This document shows positions 24,176-33,815 of a stretch of 64,000 bases of DNA, in pieces. The stretch's first letter is position 1, and every line of letters starts with the position of its first letter. The stretch is taken from positions 12,501 to 76,500 of the forward strand of contig JACEEZ010011870.1 of the NCBI GenBank assembly GCA_016584305.1, read 5' to 3'. The notes below the pieces were generated by a model that made no database searches, was not told the origin of the DNA, and was given only the letters and a program-made list of their open reading frames with translations. Position numbers and translations under genes: made by a program. The stretch is from Chionoecetes opilio (lineage: Eukaryota > Arthropoda > Malacostraca > Decapoda > Majidae).

Positions 24176-25575
24176 CTATCGAACAGCTCTCTTCAATGTA
24201 CGGGATCCAGGCGAAGTAGCGGTGGTGGCTTGTGCTGAGTTGCGGAAGTGGGCCGGCGAGGCACACAGCTTGTCAATGGTAGAGGCAAGAACATCCAGTC
24301 TTTCGGTCAAAGTGAACACGGTAGAGATAACCACTTGTTGCGCCTCCACAATCGAGGATAACGAGCTCTCCGTACTAGCGTGACTGGTAGCCAAGGCAGC
24401 GAGGCGAGTCTCAATGGCCTCTAGTCGTGAGTCTACCTAAGCACACCGCGACGTGAGTTTGATTACAGCAGCACGGAGGGCAGTCACCTGCGTAGACTCA
24501 GAAGTGGCAGCGGGGACGGATGGTGTGTCGTGGCGCGGTGGAGGTGGTAGAGATCGCGAACGCCCAGTGGCTGGGGGTGTGGGTCGGCGTCGGGCTTCTG
24601 ACAGCGAGGGCATTTCCAGTTGGAGGTGTCCGCAATCGGTGGGGGAGGTGTCGATGAGGCAGCAGCATCCTGCGGTGGCGGTGCTCGGTGAGGACAGGTG
24701 CGGGAGTCGTGGCCGCCAGCACACCAGGCACACTTCTCCGGGGCGGAGCAATACCGGGAAATATGGCCAAAACCCTAGCACCTGTAGCACAATGGTCGGT
24801 CGTAGTCCAACTGACGAACCTCACAGGAAGGAAGGCAAGGGAGGAAGCTGAACGAGAACGCCAGGGGAGGTGGCTCTGAGAGACTCCAAACGATGACAAT
24901 CCTGTTTATCGGTTGGCCATTCTGACGGAAGCGACGAGCCGAATACACCCCAGTGATTTCCTTGGCAAGAGAAGGGTCCATACACAAAGGGTAGCGGGTG
25001 AGGAGGTAACTAGGGTGTTTTCGATGCCTCTCCGGGGAATCCTGAACATCGAGTCGGAGGGAAAGAAACTCACCAGCCCTTACCCTGTCCACGATGTCCA
25101 TGCGTTGCCGTGAGATATACACGAAGCGAGAGGTGACCGCCGACATCTTCACTTCAGCCAATTCCCGGTCAAGCAGGAACGCCCGGTTGACCTCCGCCAG
25201 CCACCGGAGCTTCGTATCAACAGAAGGGTACTCCTCGAAGATCAGCTTGACGTACGCATCACGAGGAGCGAATGCAGGAGGCGAAGGCGCAGGCTTGAGT
25301 GGCAGGGTCTGCAGAGGCCGCTGAAGTGAAGACTGCCGGAGCACTTCGCGCTGGCCAGTAACAGCTGCTCGGTGCTTGACGGTTTTCGAAGCAGGGCACA
25401 GGGACTCACCACTACTATTCAGCACGTCAGCCACGGGGCACTTGTTAGGGACGACAGGGGCAGCCCGGCCCTGATGTTGCAAGGCTGGAAAGGCACCATC
25501 ATAGGTAGTGTCGTCATCACTCATCGCCAGGTCACCCTCAACGTCCGAGAGGGTGGCAGGGCCAGAGTACGCCAT
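24176..25575 (-). pseudogene. Element A ORF1, gag-like nucleic-acid-binding protein with TAG in zinc knuckle
   Basis: The ATG at 25575 opens a protein with an acidic N-terminus, a Pro-rich stretch, a conserved central region (DAYVKLIFEEYPSVDTKLRW, VKMSAVTSRFVYISRQR, YLLTRYPLCMDPSLAKEI) and a zinc knuckle CYRC-x-GFGHISRYC. The x codon is TAG at 24777-24775, whereas element B has Trp there. Beyond it the other frames give more Cys/His knuckles, and 24394-24176 gives a coiled-coil-like C-terminus ending RTLKRAVR. ORF1 proteins bind element RNA. Confidence 0.8.
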
Positions 25576-25702
25576 GCGCGCCTACCCTGCCTGACAGCTC
25601 TGATAATAGCAGGCACACACCTCTCAGATCACCCAGAACAGACAGCAGCGGAGGTATACGTCCGGTCACCTCGGCGCCCGGGCAGTGAATGAGCCAGGAA
25701 GG

Positions 25703-25873
25703 GCGGAGTCATACTTAAACCTACTCAGGGAAGGGGCAAGTCATACTTAAACCTACTCATGGAAGGGGCTTTTTGTTTGATTAATTTATTACGCCCGAAG
25801 GCGACAAACCTAGTAACAAGCATGGCCATGGGATGAATTGAGACAGAGCACTCGTGCCACGCAGGGCACGCCA

Positions 25874-25908
<35 letters not shown>

Positions 25909-27400
25909 ACACACAGGGACAAAAAATACGTAGACAGGAAAGGGAGTCTGCAACGATCGGGCCGCACAAAGGAAGCAGGGCCGCACAAAGAAAGCACCAC
26001 CTGGTCACCGAACTCTGCCCGAAGAGTACGACGACCAGGCGATGAGGCGGCGGCAGCGCGGGCAGGGGGTGAGGCGCAGGCAAAGGGTGTGGCGCGGGCA
26101 CCACACGAGGGAGGCGCCCTGGGGGCAACGGTAGCAGGCAGGGTCTCGAAACGAGCGGCAAAGAGATCCAACTTCTCCGCGAAGGTGGCGACGGAAGCAA
26201 TAATGACCCTCTGAGACTCAGCCACGGTCTGCAGGGAAGTATCCAAAGTGGCGCGCTGTTCAGCCAAACGATCTAGGCGAGCCTCGACTCCATCAATAGC
26301 CGCTTCAAGCGAAGCAATCCGGGACTGGAGAGCAGCAACAGTATTGCTGAGTGCAGTCACCTGCGGAGAGACCGAAGTGGTAGGTAAGGCAGGGTGAGGA
26401 GCACTGCGGGGAGGTGGTGATGGAGGTGCGAGTTGATGAATTGTCGTGGCAGCAGGAGCGGCGACAGTCTGGCGTCTTGCACAGCCGTGCCAGACGTTAA
26501 CCCGACTTGGTGACAACGGGGACACTCCCAGAGAGAGGTGTCCGGTGGGGAGACCTGAGGAGGCGTCGAGGCTGAATCAGAGGCAGGGGCAGCTGGTGGA
26601 GGGGCGCGGTGAGGGCCGAGTGGGAGTCGTGGGGGCCGGAGCACCAAGCACACCGCTCCGCCGCGAAACAATACCGAGATATGTGACCGAAGCCCCAGCA
26701 TCGAAAGCACCACGGCTGTTCATCCTTCATCCTGCGAAACTCACAGGATGGCATGCTGGGAAGGAAGCTAAAGGCGGCACTCGGGGGAGGTGGCTGAGGA
26801 AGGCTCCAAGTAACGACCAAACGGTTAATAGCCGAGCCCTTTTGGTAGAAGCGGCGAGCCGAGTAGACGCCTGGCAGCTCCTTGGCCAGGGCGGGATCAT
26901 TGCAGACAGGGTAACGGGTAAGGAGGTACGTTGGAAACTTACGGGGCTTGTCCGGCGAGTCTTGGATCTTGAGAGGAAGGGATAAGTACTCTCCATTTGT
27001 TACGCTGGTGACAATGTCCGGGCGGTGGCGGGAGATGTAGACGAAACGAGAGGTAATGGCAGCCATCTTGACCTCAGCCTGGTCACGGTCAAGATGAAAG
27101 GCCCAGTTGACCTCAGACAACCACCGAAGCTTGATGGCCACAGATGGGTTGTCCCGAAACAGAAGCTTAATGTAGGCATCCCTGTGCGCGAACGCTGGGG
27201 GCGGAGGGGCGCGCAGCGACGGGGCCGCACGGGAGGAAGGGGCCTGTTGGGCGTGGTGAAGCGTAGCGAGGGGCGGCACGAGGGAAGGCGGGGCCACTTC
27301 GGCACCCGGGACCAGCGCAGAATGGCGGCCATGGTGAGGTGACGACGGCCAGTCCTCCAGAGACATAACACCATCATCGTCGTTCAGCGCCAGGTCAGGT
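25703..27400 (-). mobile_element. ORF1-only LINE relative sharing element A 3' end (element B)
   Basis: From its 5' side at about 27400 this minus-strand unit encodes ORF1 homologous to element A, then passes directly to a 3' end with AATAAATTAATC and two ~31-bp tandem units (25709-25775) like those of element A. There is no endonuclease, RT or RNase H between. A CA microsatellite (25878-25917) lies in the short 3' untranslated part. It looks like a non-autonomous derivative whose 3' end could be recognised by an element A-type polymerase. Element A begins immediately beyond its 3' end. Confidence 0.7.
26030..27366 (-). pseudogene. Element B ORF1, gag-like
   Basis: The frame from 27366 to 26497 contains DAYIKLLFRDNPSVAIKLRW, VKMAAITSRFVYISRHR, YLLTRYPVCNDPALAKEL and the knuckle CFRCWGFGHISRYC followed by CAWCSGPHDSH. 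A frameshift near 26500 moves the rest into the frame reaching to 26030, which gives a predicted coiled coil (TALSNTVAALQSRIASLEAA, VEARLDRLAEQRATLD) and an end PGRRTLRAEF like the element A ORF1 terminus. So the ORF1 is nearly complete although ORF2 is absent. Confidence 0.75.
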
Positions 27401-27409
27401 CAAGCCTCC

Positions 27410-28970
27410 TCCCCGTTCACTCGTCTCTCCGCTGTTAGTCGTGGTGGTTGAGTTACCTCCCACCATGACGTCTACGCGGAGGCACCCGAGGACCCAGACG
27501 ACGCCGGCTTCATCCTCCAGAGGAAGCGCTTCAGGGTGACGAAGCCTTCTTCACAGCAGAGTGGTGCCACGGCTGCGGAGCGACCAATCCCGGTGTGGAG
27601 GGTCGTCAGGCATGTCGACTTTCCCAGCCCCTATCAGCTTGTTCGGTGGTTGGAGTGCGAGCTTCGGCTCGCCCTCAAGGTGGATGTCTCCGCCTCCGGG
27701 GAGTTCCTTCTCCGGGGGGCGACTGAGGACGCCGCCGCCACCCTCCAGGAAGTGGCTGATGGCCAACCACGGGGCATCGTGTTGGCAAGGAGGGAGCCCA
27801 GCAGGAAAGGTGTCCTTGTGGATACCCACTGACCTCCCCCTGGACCCTGTATTGGAGCACCCGCTCGTCGTGTCGGCGGTGCGGTGCTCGTACAGCGCGG
27901 GCCTTAAACGGCACCTCCCGACCCGGCAGGTTCAGCTGACGCTGCGGGGGCTCGTCCCCGCCGCCCTGGTCCTTGGCTGCTTCGGGACATTCGCGGTGCG
28001 CAGGTACATCCAGGAACCTGTCCGTTGTTACCGTTGCCAGGCGTTTGGGCACTACCAGCGCCAGTGTCAGCGGCGGCAAGAGCTGTGTGGTGTGTGCAGT
28101 GGGGAGCACGCTTCTCGGGCCTGCGTCCGCCTCCTTCGGGAGGGTGGTGAGCGGCCCGTGGCTCGGTGCCCCAACTGCGGTGCCAGGCATCACGCCTGGA
28201 ATCGTCGCTGCCCTGCCCGACTCCGGCAGATTCCTGGATCCACGGTTCCTCGCCAGCTGCAGTGGAAGGAGGCTCCCCTGCTTCCACCTCGTCTACACCC
28301 CAGCCCCCCGTTCCACGGAATGAAGACGCCGCCGTGACCTGACGGCCCCGCCGCAGGAGGAGGAGGAAGAGGCCCCAGCGTAACCGTCTGTTGTCCCCTG
28401 TGAGGGATATGGACGTGGACGCCCAGGCCCCCGTGATGACGCAGGTCCCACCCCCCTTGGAAATGGCGGCCGTTGGAGGGGGGTTGCAGCTTGCTGTGGT
28501 CCCCCGCCATGACGCCGCGACCCAGTGCAGGCCGCTTCCCTCTTTGGTCGAGTGCGGGACGCAGATGGAGAGCCGGCCTTATACCTTCGAGAAGAGGGAC
28601 CTCTTCTTGCTCCTTAGGACCTATGAGTTCTGGTCAGTCAGGAATTCGTGGCTATCCAGTCCCGTGTCTCGCACCAGCCGGCCTTCTCTTACGTGAGGCA
28701 GGCGCTGCGTGAGGGCCGCAGGCCTGGCATGCAGCTGCCCACGGAGATTCCGATCAACGTGCCGGCCTATCATCGCCGCCGTGATGAAAGTGACTGGGTG
28801 TGCTACGATCCGCCGCCGGAAGTCATTAAGGCCACATGTTTGTCTGTAATTTGGTTTTGTTATTTAATTTTTTTGAATGTATTTCTATTTTTTGTTTTTT
28901 GTATGTATCTGCCTGACGCCTGTGGGTGCAATAAATTAATAAAAAAAAAAAATAAAAAAAACATACATAT
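27410..28970 (+). mobile_element. ORF1-only non-LTR element in opposite orientation (element C)
   Basis: A plus-strand unit starts near 27410 and ends with GTGCAATAAATTAAT followed by an A-rich tail at 28930-28963. It encodes a gag-like protein with three Cys/His knuckles but no endonuclease, RT or RNase H. It lies 5'-to-5' with element B. The ORF1 sequence is not closely like those of A and B, so its autonomous partner is probably a different I or Jockey-like family. Confidence 0.65.
27468..28840 (+). pseudogene. Element C ORF1, gag-like with three zinc knuckles
   Basis: An ATG at 27465 opens a short frame, but the family-like sequence is in another frame (AGFILQRKRFRV, then PIPVWRVVRHVDFPSP). 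A frameshift near 27830 leads into TDLPLDPVLEHPLVVSAVRC and the knuckles CYRCQAFGHYQRQC, CGVCSGEHASRAC and CPNCGARHHAWNRRC at about 28025-28215. A further shift gives a C-terminal tail ending VCYDPPPEVIKATC. It would bind RNA. At least two frameshifts make this copy defective, or the sequence has uncorrected indels. Confidence 0.7.
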
Positions 28971-29125
28971 GCCTTAACAACCACACACGACCCAGTCGAA
29001 CACCTGCTCTGGTTCATGCCCGGCTTTGACTGGCCCCGACACCATCGTGTGGACAACGCTACAAGTGTGCCCGCATAATTTGCCCGGTGGCAGGCAGTGC
29101 TCGATCATATAGACGGGGCTTAACT

Positions 29126-29345
29126 CTTGTACTATTCCTTTACAACATATGAAACATGGGTAAACTGTTCTGTTGTACTGCCTCTCCAACCAAAACTACT
29201 CCTTGGCTTGGTATAATTGCCATAAACAAAATATTACGCTCAACAAATATGAATTGCTATCCATAATACATGATTAGGCTGAAACCCTTCGCACCCAGCT
29301 TTTCAGCTATGATTAACCCTCACATGATGGCACAGTCTCCACCGG
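29126..29345. repeat. Direct repeat, 5' copy, upstream of lectin gene
   Basis: About 210 bases here match 32050-32260 in the same orientation, with small gaps. Shared blocks include TATTCCTTTACAACAT, AACTGTTCTGTT, CTGCCTCTCCAACCAAAACT and GAAACCCTTCGCACCCAGC. The pair brackets the lectin gene. Confidence 0.85.
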
Positions 29346-29489
29346 GCATCTATTTTTTCTATTACTATTATAAAGGTAAAGATGGGGGCATACGCTAAGC
29401 TGTGCCTGGCCTCGGTGCTTATCTCCGTCGCATTACCCTTTGAGCCTGTGGAAGGTGACAGCCCGCTACCCCAGGACACTGGACTACTA

Positions 29490-29960
29490 CTATTATACAC
29501 TTACTTCTGCTACTATTACTACTGGTGCTACTATTACTGCTGCTGCTACTACTATTATACACTTATTTCTACTACTATTACTACTGGTGCTACTATTACT
29601 ACTGGTGCTACTATTACTACTGCTGCTACTACTATTATACACTTACTTCTGCTACTATTACTACTGGTGCTACTATTACTACTGGTGCTACTATTACTAC
29701 TGCTGCTACTACTATTATACACTTATTTCTACTACTATTAATACTGGTGCTACTATTACTACTGGTGCTACTATTACTACTGCTGCTAAAACTATTATAC
29801 ACTAAAACTACTACTACTACTACTACTGTACTACTTATACTTATACTGTTACTACTGCTATTCGGGATGCTACTACTACTGGGGAAATTTGAAGGCGAAA
29901 CTATTGAGTAATTGTTGCTACTATTATGTATTACTTCTACTACTACTACAACAACGTTCA
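29490..29960. repeat. Trinucleotide-based higher-order tandem repeat (CTA/TTA)
   Basis: CTACTATTACTACTGGTG blocks are arranged into a ~75-130-bp higher-order unit ending ATTATACACTTA, repeated about three times, then decaying into simple CTA repeats. Reading frames over it are low complexity and are not genes. Confidence 0.92.
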
Positions 29961-30040
29961 CTGATATAACTGCCGTTATTCATCCTATTCTTCCTGGATA
30001 ATGAGGGGAAGCACTTGGTCATTGATGACCCTTCAACAGT

Positions 30041-30076
<36 letters not shown>

Positions 30077-30139
30077 ATCAAAGTTCTTATGTGTACTTTA
30101 AAAAGCAGAGTTCAATGTTTGGTTAATATATGTTGAAAC

Positions 30140-30425
30140 TGTTTCATGTTGGCCAAAGTGATGGAGACCGTTGCCCAAACCATCAAGCACGAGGGTTCGA
30201 ATCCGCGGTCAAGCAGTGTTGGGACATTTCCCGCAGTCACTGCCTCTATCTTTGTAGCCTTCGTAGTGACGCTCCGTTGGGAGTGAGGGTGCCTCTTGGC
30301 AAGCCATGACCCGCCACTATCTCCTCTGTCAACACCACAGTGCCCGCAGTAAGGGAATCAGGAAGGGAGTCCCGTCAGGCGGGTCACACGGAGCCTTCCT
30401 TGCTACCAAAACACACACACAAACA
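30140..30425 (+). mobile_element. tRNA-derived SINE
   Basis: The sequence starts with a tRNA-like head containing an A-box-like TGGCCAAAGTGATGG and a perfect B box GGTTCGAATCC at about 30192-30202, the internal RNA polymerase III promoter. A ~200-base unrelated body follows, ending in an ACACACACAAAC simple tail. A GT microsatellite (30041-30076) lies just upstream. No cloverleaf with a full acceptor stem forms, so this is not a functional tRNA. Confidence 0.65.
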
Positions 30426-30599
30426 TAATGGTCTCACAAAATAGAATAAATAAGGTTATTGCTCAAGACAAAACACTTTTCTGTATGGGCAGCAGCGTAG
30501 AGGTGTGTAGCCTTGATTATAGCAATAAACTCTTGTCTCCCGACGCCCTGCTCCGTATGTACAACGAGTGGGCCTAACGGTGCCCCGCGCCTCAGCTAA

Positions 30600-31843
30600 T
30601 CAGGCGGCGCCCGAGGTGACGACGAGCGATGAAAGGCAATGGTGAGCCACACTTCCTGGTGCTTCCAGCCTGAACACATCAACAAGGTGAGCGGCGGTGG
30701 TGGTGATTCACGTCTTCTACTTTGAAGGTTTTGTACAATGGTTTGGGAGAGTACTCATTTTAACCGGTTAAGACTAGTTTTATGTTTGTTTTACAGATGC
30801 AGTGGTGCATTGTGTTAGCGGCTGTGGTGGCCGTTGTGTCGGGACAGCAAGTCAGCTATGACGGGACGCCCTTGGCTGACAATGTGGTGGTGATCGGGGG
30901 AGATAATTCAGGCGTAACGTTCCCTCAAGGGGCGTTCCCCCGTAGCGCCTGCCTTCAGACGTGTTCCTCAGGCTGTGTTCCCGGCGGTGGTTCCTGCGGC
31001 ACCACATAACTTTTTTCCAGTCCTTAGCCAGCCACAGCCTGTCCTTCCTGCTCATCACGGCCCGCTGCCCTGCAGCTTCGGTGCAGCAACTTTAGTGAGT
31101 ACCAATGTTATATAAACTTACTAAAGTACAACTGGTGTTTACTTTTTTGTAATTATCTTTTAAAGAATTGACAAGATACTAATATCAATATTTTCTGCCT
31201 GGCAGGTGCACGAAACTTCTCTCAGCAGACGCGAGTATCACTTCTCGTGGTGCCATCATCCCGGCCAAACCTTCACCCACGCCCAGGCTCAACACTACTG
31301 CCGCTCCTTGCCCTCCGACGGCCACCCGGTGGGCTTCCACCCAGTCAGCATTGAGAACTACGCTGAAGACTCCTTGATCAGCACTATCATCAGCACCTGT
31401 AAGACCTAGTTACGTGCATAATACATTTAATGTGGACTCTCCCTACAACCGCGGCATACATGTAGTGAATTAATTTCTCTTTCAGATCGTGTGCCCTACA
31501 TCTGGACGAGCGGCAAGAAAGTATCTGCGTACGCTTGGAAGTGGCAGACTTGCGTCGCTTCCCTCTACAATAAACTGGTCCCATACCGGCAGGTCTGTTA
31601 CGGCTTGGTTTGAAAATAAGTTAATACCGTTAACTTAAGGTTGTTTTTTCTTTTTATTCTAAATTGTTTCTTTCCTCTCCGAACAGTTTGAACCGCGCCC
31701 AGCCCGATAACGCTAAAGGCGACGAGGACTGTCTGGCTGTACTGAATAACTTCTATGGTGACGGAATCACCTGGCACGACGTGGCGTGTGACTTGGAAAA
31801 ATACGTAATCTGCGAGCGTCCCAAGGCGTACGGCAGCTTGTGA
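30600..31843 (+). pseudogene. Secreted C-type lectin (QPD type), frame-broken
   Basis: A 5' UTR exon ends at donor AACAAG/GTGAGC (30686). Coding exons follow: 30797-31094, 31206-31398, about 31486-31594 and 31687-31843. The ATG lies at the first base after an acceptor and starts a signal peptide (MQWCIVLAAVVAVVSG) and a Cys/Gly-rich region. The C-type lectin fold is visible as YHFSWCHHPGQTFTHAQAQH with YCRSLP, then NRAQPDN (QPD, a galactose-type sugar-binding signature), GDEDCLAVLNNFYGDG, ITWHDVACDLEKYVICE and stop TGA at 31841. A poly(A) signal AATAAA is at 31919. Frame breaks occur at a TAA near 31007, in exon 3 before YHFSW, and in exon 4 between WKW and GRLAS. Such lectins act in crustacean hemolymph immunity. 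The breaks may be true decay or indel errors. Confidence 0.75.
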
Positions 31844-31918
31844 TAAATTATGCTTTTAGTCTAAAAATCTAATTGTATATCTATTGTTACGTAGTTATAT
31901 GAAAGAGCTTATCTGAAT

Positions 31919-31924
31919 TAATAA
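31919..31924 (+). terminator. Polyadenylation signal of the lectin gene
   Basis: AATAAA lies 76 bases after the TGA stop in an AT-rich 3' untranslated region. Confidence 0.6.
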
Positions 31925-32049
31925 AATTACTTTAATACTTAGTTATGTTAATGAAATCCTTAACTTTCCATACAAACTTACATACAAGAATTTTGTGATT
32001 ATATGCTAGATGACTAAATTCTGAAATTCTGTGACCCTTCTTAAAAGTA

Positions 32050-32260
32050 AAGTGTGCTATTCCTTTACAACATCTGAAACTTGGGCAAACTGTTCTGTTC
32101 TACTGCCTCTCCAACCAAAACTACTCCTTAACTTTGTCCAACTGCCAAACAGTTTACACAACAAAAAAGTAATTGGTATCCATAATATACATGGTTAGAC
32201 CGAAACCCTTCGCACCCAGCGCAGAGCTAATGAGTCGCCCGTGACGGCACAGTCTTCTCA
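32050..32260. repeat. Direct repeat, 3' copy, downstream of lectin gene
   Basis: This matches 29126-29345 in the same orientation, 2.9 kb away. Because the lectin lies between the copies, the pair may be the edges of a formerly tandem lectin-gene unit. Confidence 0.85.
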
Positions 32261-32394
32261 AATGTGGCTAGCATGCCAGCGGATGCCCCGTGCTGGTGTA
32301 CGTACCCAGTCAGGCCAAGGCTCCAAACACTGCCGTATACATAGCCTGCACTCTATATTTTTTCAACTCTCGTAATATTGGAGGGTGAAAATCG

Positions 32395-32430
32395 CGCGCC
32401 AGCTCGCGTGGACAAGACTTGGTGAATAAA
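32395..32430. mobile_element. Short piece of a SINE body
   Basis: CCAGCTCGCGTGGACAAGAC here also occurs, reverse-complemented, at about 41639-41658 next to the tRNA-derived SINE at 41.64-41.87 kb, so a fragment of that SINE family is likely. Confidence 0.45.
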
Positions 32431-32907
32431 TCTTAAATGTACACGCATACACACGCACACGCAAACACAGCCTATTTAGAACTTCGGGGTATACAGACTT
32501 CTCAGTACCGCAACTGCTTCATGAAGTGGCGAAGGAAGATGGAACGCTGCAACAGAGGCAGGAGGTGAGTACTTTGAAGGAATGTAGGGCATTCTTTTTC
32601 TTTTTTTTTCCTTTATTCCATTAAAACTTATGCTTTCACTGTCATTACTTTCTGAGCACCCCTCTTAGTACGATAAAAAACTTAATTTATTGGCTATTAG
32701 ATAATTCCTTATTCATTATCCTCGAATTGTAGAGTATTGTACCTCAACCCACACCAAGGAAGATAGAGGACAAGGAAGGCGGTGTCCTATGGCAGCAGAA
32801 AATCCCTGCGCTATGCACTTGCTGCCGCTTAGATGGCGCCACCGTCGCCTCTTCAGGGAATGTAAACAAAACAGCCCCACATGGCTACTGACACCCCAGA
32901 AGCAAGA

Positions 32908-33759
32908 ATGCCGCCCGTCGCCTCCGCTATGCTACTGTGTGGCAAGAAGAGACTTAAACACCCTGAAGTGAGGCTGCATTTGTTCCCCAATGATGCCAAA
33001 AGGAATGTAAGTGTCGTTTTAAAGGATATTTGAGTCAATAAGAGAAAAATCCAGAGTGACCAAATATCCTTAAAAAACCATAACGGCATGTTCAGAATCT
33101 GCTGAAAAGAGCTACCCTCTATGAGCGCTTCCTCCCTTGCCTCTTAAGCTATCACTAGGGCATGTTTCTAACTTTAAAGGGCTCAAGGTAGTCAAGCCAG
33201 CCACCGTGCTGGCGAAAATAAAACTAGATAAGCCCGTTACCGTGCACGCGTGTTACCCCTTTAGCCACACTTGCTTGTAATGGACGAGAATACACAGATG
33301 ACAAGTGTGTCGGGTAAATAGTCGATATTATTCGAGGTATCCCATACTTCCCACCTCCCCAAAACAAGCTTGGGAGACCTGGGGGAGTGGGCCCCCCGAC
33401 TAGAGAGTGTCGAGCTACCCAGCTAAGGCTAAGGTAAAATATTGTTATGTTACCGGGGGGGTCAATGGGGACGGAGCTCCCCCATTAGGAAGTTAGGTTA
33501 GATTATCGGGTGTCAAGGGGAGTGGAGCCCCCCAGCTATGTGGTGTGGTTACATTTGGTTAGGAGGTTAGGTTAGATTGTCGAGTGGGGTCAGTTGTGCA
33601 GTCAGTTCGTATAAAAGTTGTTTCGTACTCCAAAAAGTTGTTTCGTATACGAAACCATAGTCGTTTCGTACACTCAGCTCAGTTGAAAGTTGGTTTCGTA
33701 CATGACAAACCTTCTTTGGTGTTGTGTGATTAAATACATACATAATATATATATAATAT

Positions 33760-33815
<56 letters not shown>

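Larger units (their letters stand above)
20232..25690 (-). mobile_element. Near full-length I-like LINE with ORF1, EN, RT and RNase H (element A)
   Basis: Minus-strand order 5' to 3': ORF1 gag-like (25575-24176), AP endonuclease (from 24165), RT (23055-22135), post-RT linker, RNase H (21867-20505), then a 3' end with AATAAATTAATC and two ~31-bp tandem units (GAGTCATACTTAAAC and following) at 20232-20312. The domain order with RNase H after RT is typical of the I group. Frameshifts break ORF2 in several places, ORF1 carries an in-frame TAG, and the RT motif C reads YADN, so it is unlikely to be autonomous. Part of it recurs at 47.43-50.99 kb. Confidence 0.85.

Noticed and set aside
30192..30202. 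Functional tRNA genes at the B-box sites (also 41816 and 42166)
   Set aside because: No complete cloverleaf or matched acceptor stem; the heads are followed by SINE bodies.
33440..33590. Telomere (TTAGG)n
   Set aside because: Only two units of GGTTAG occur together, inside an intron and far from a sequence end.
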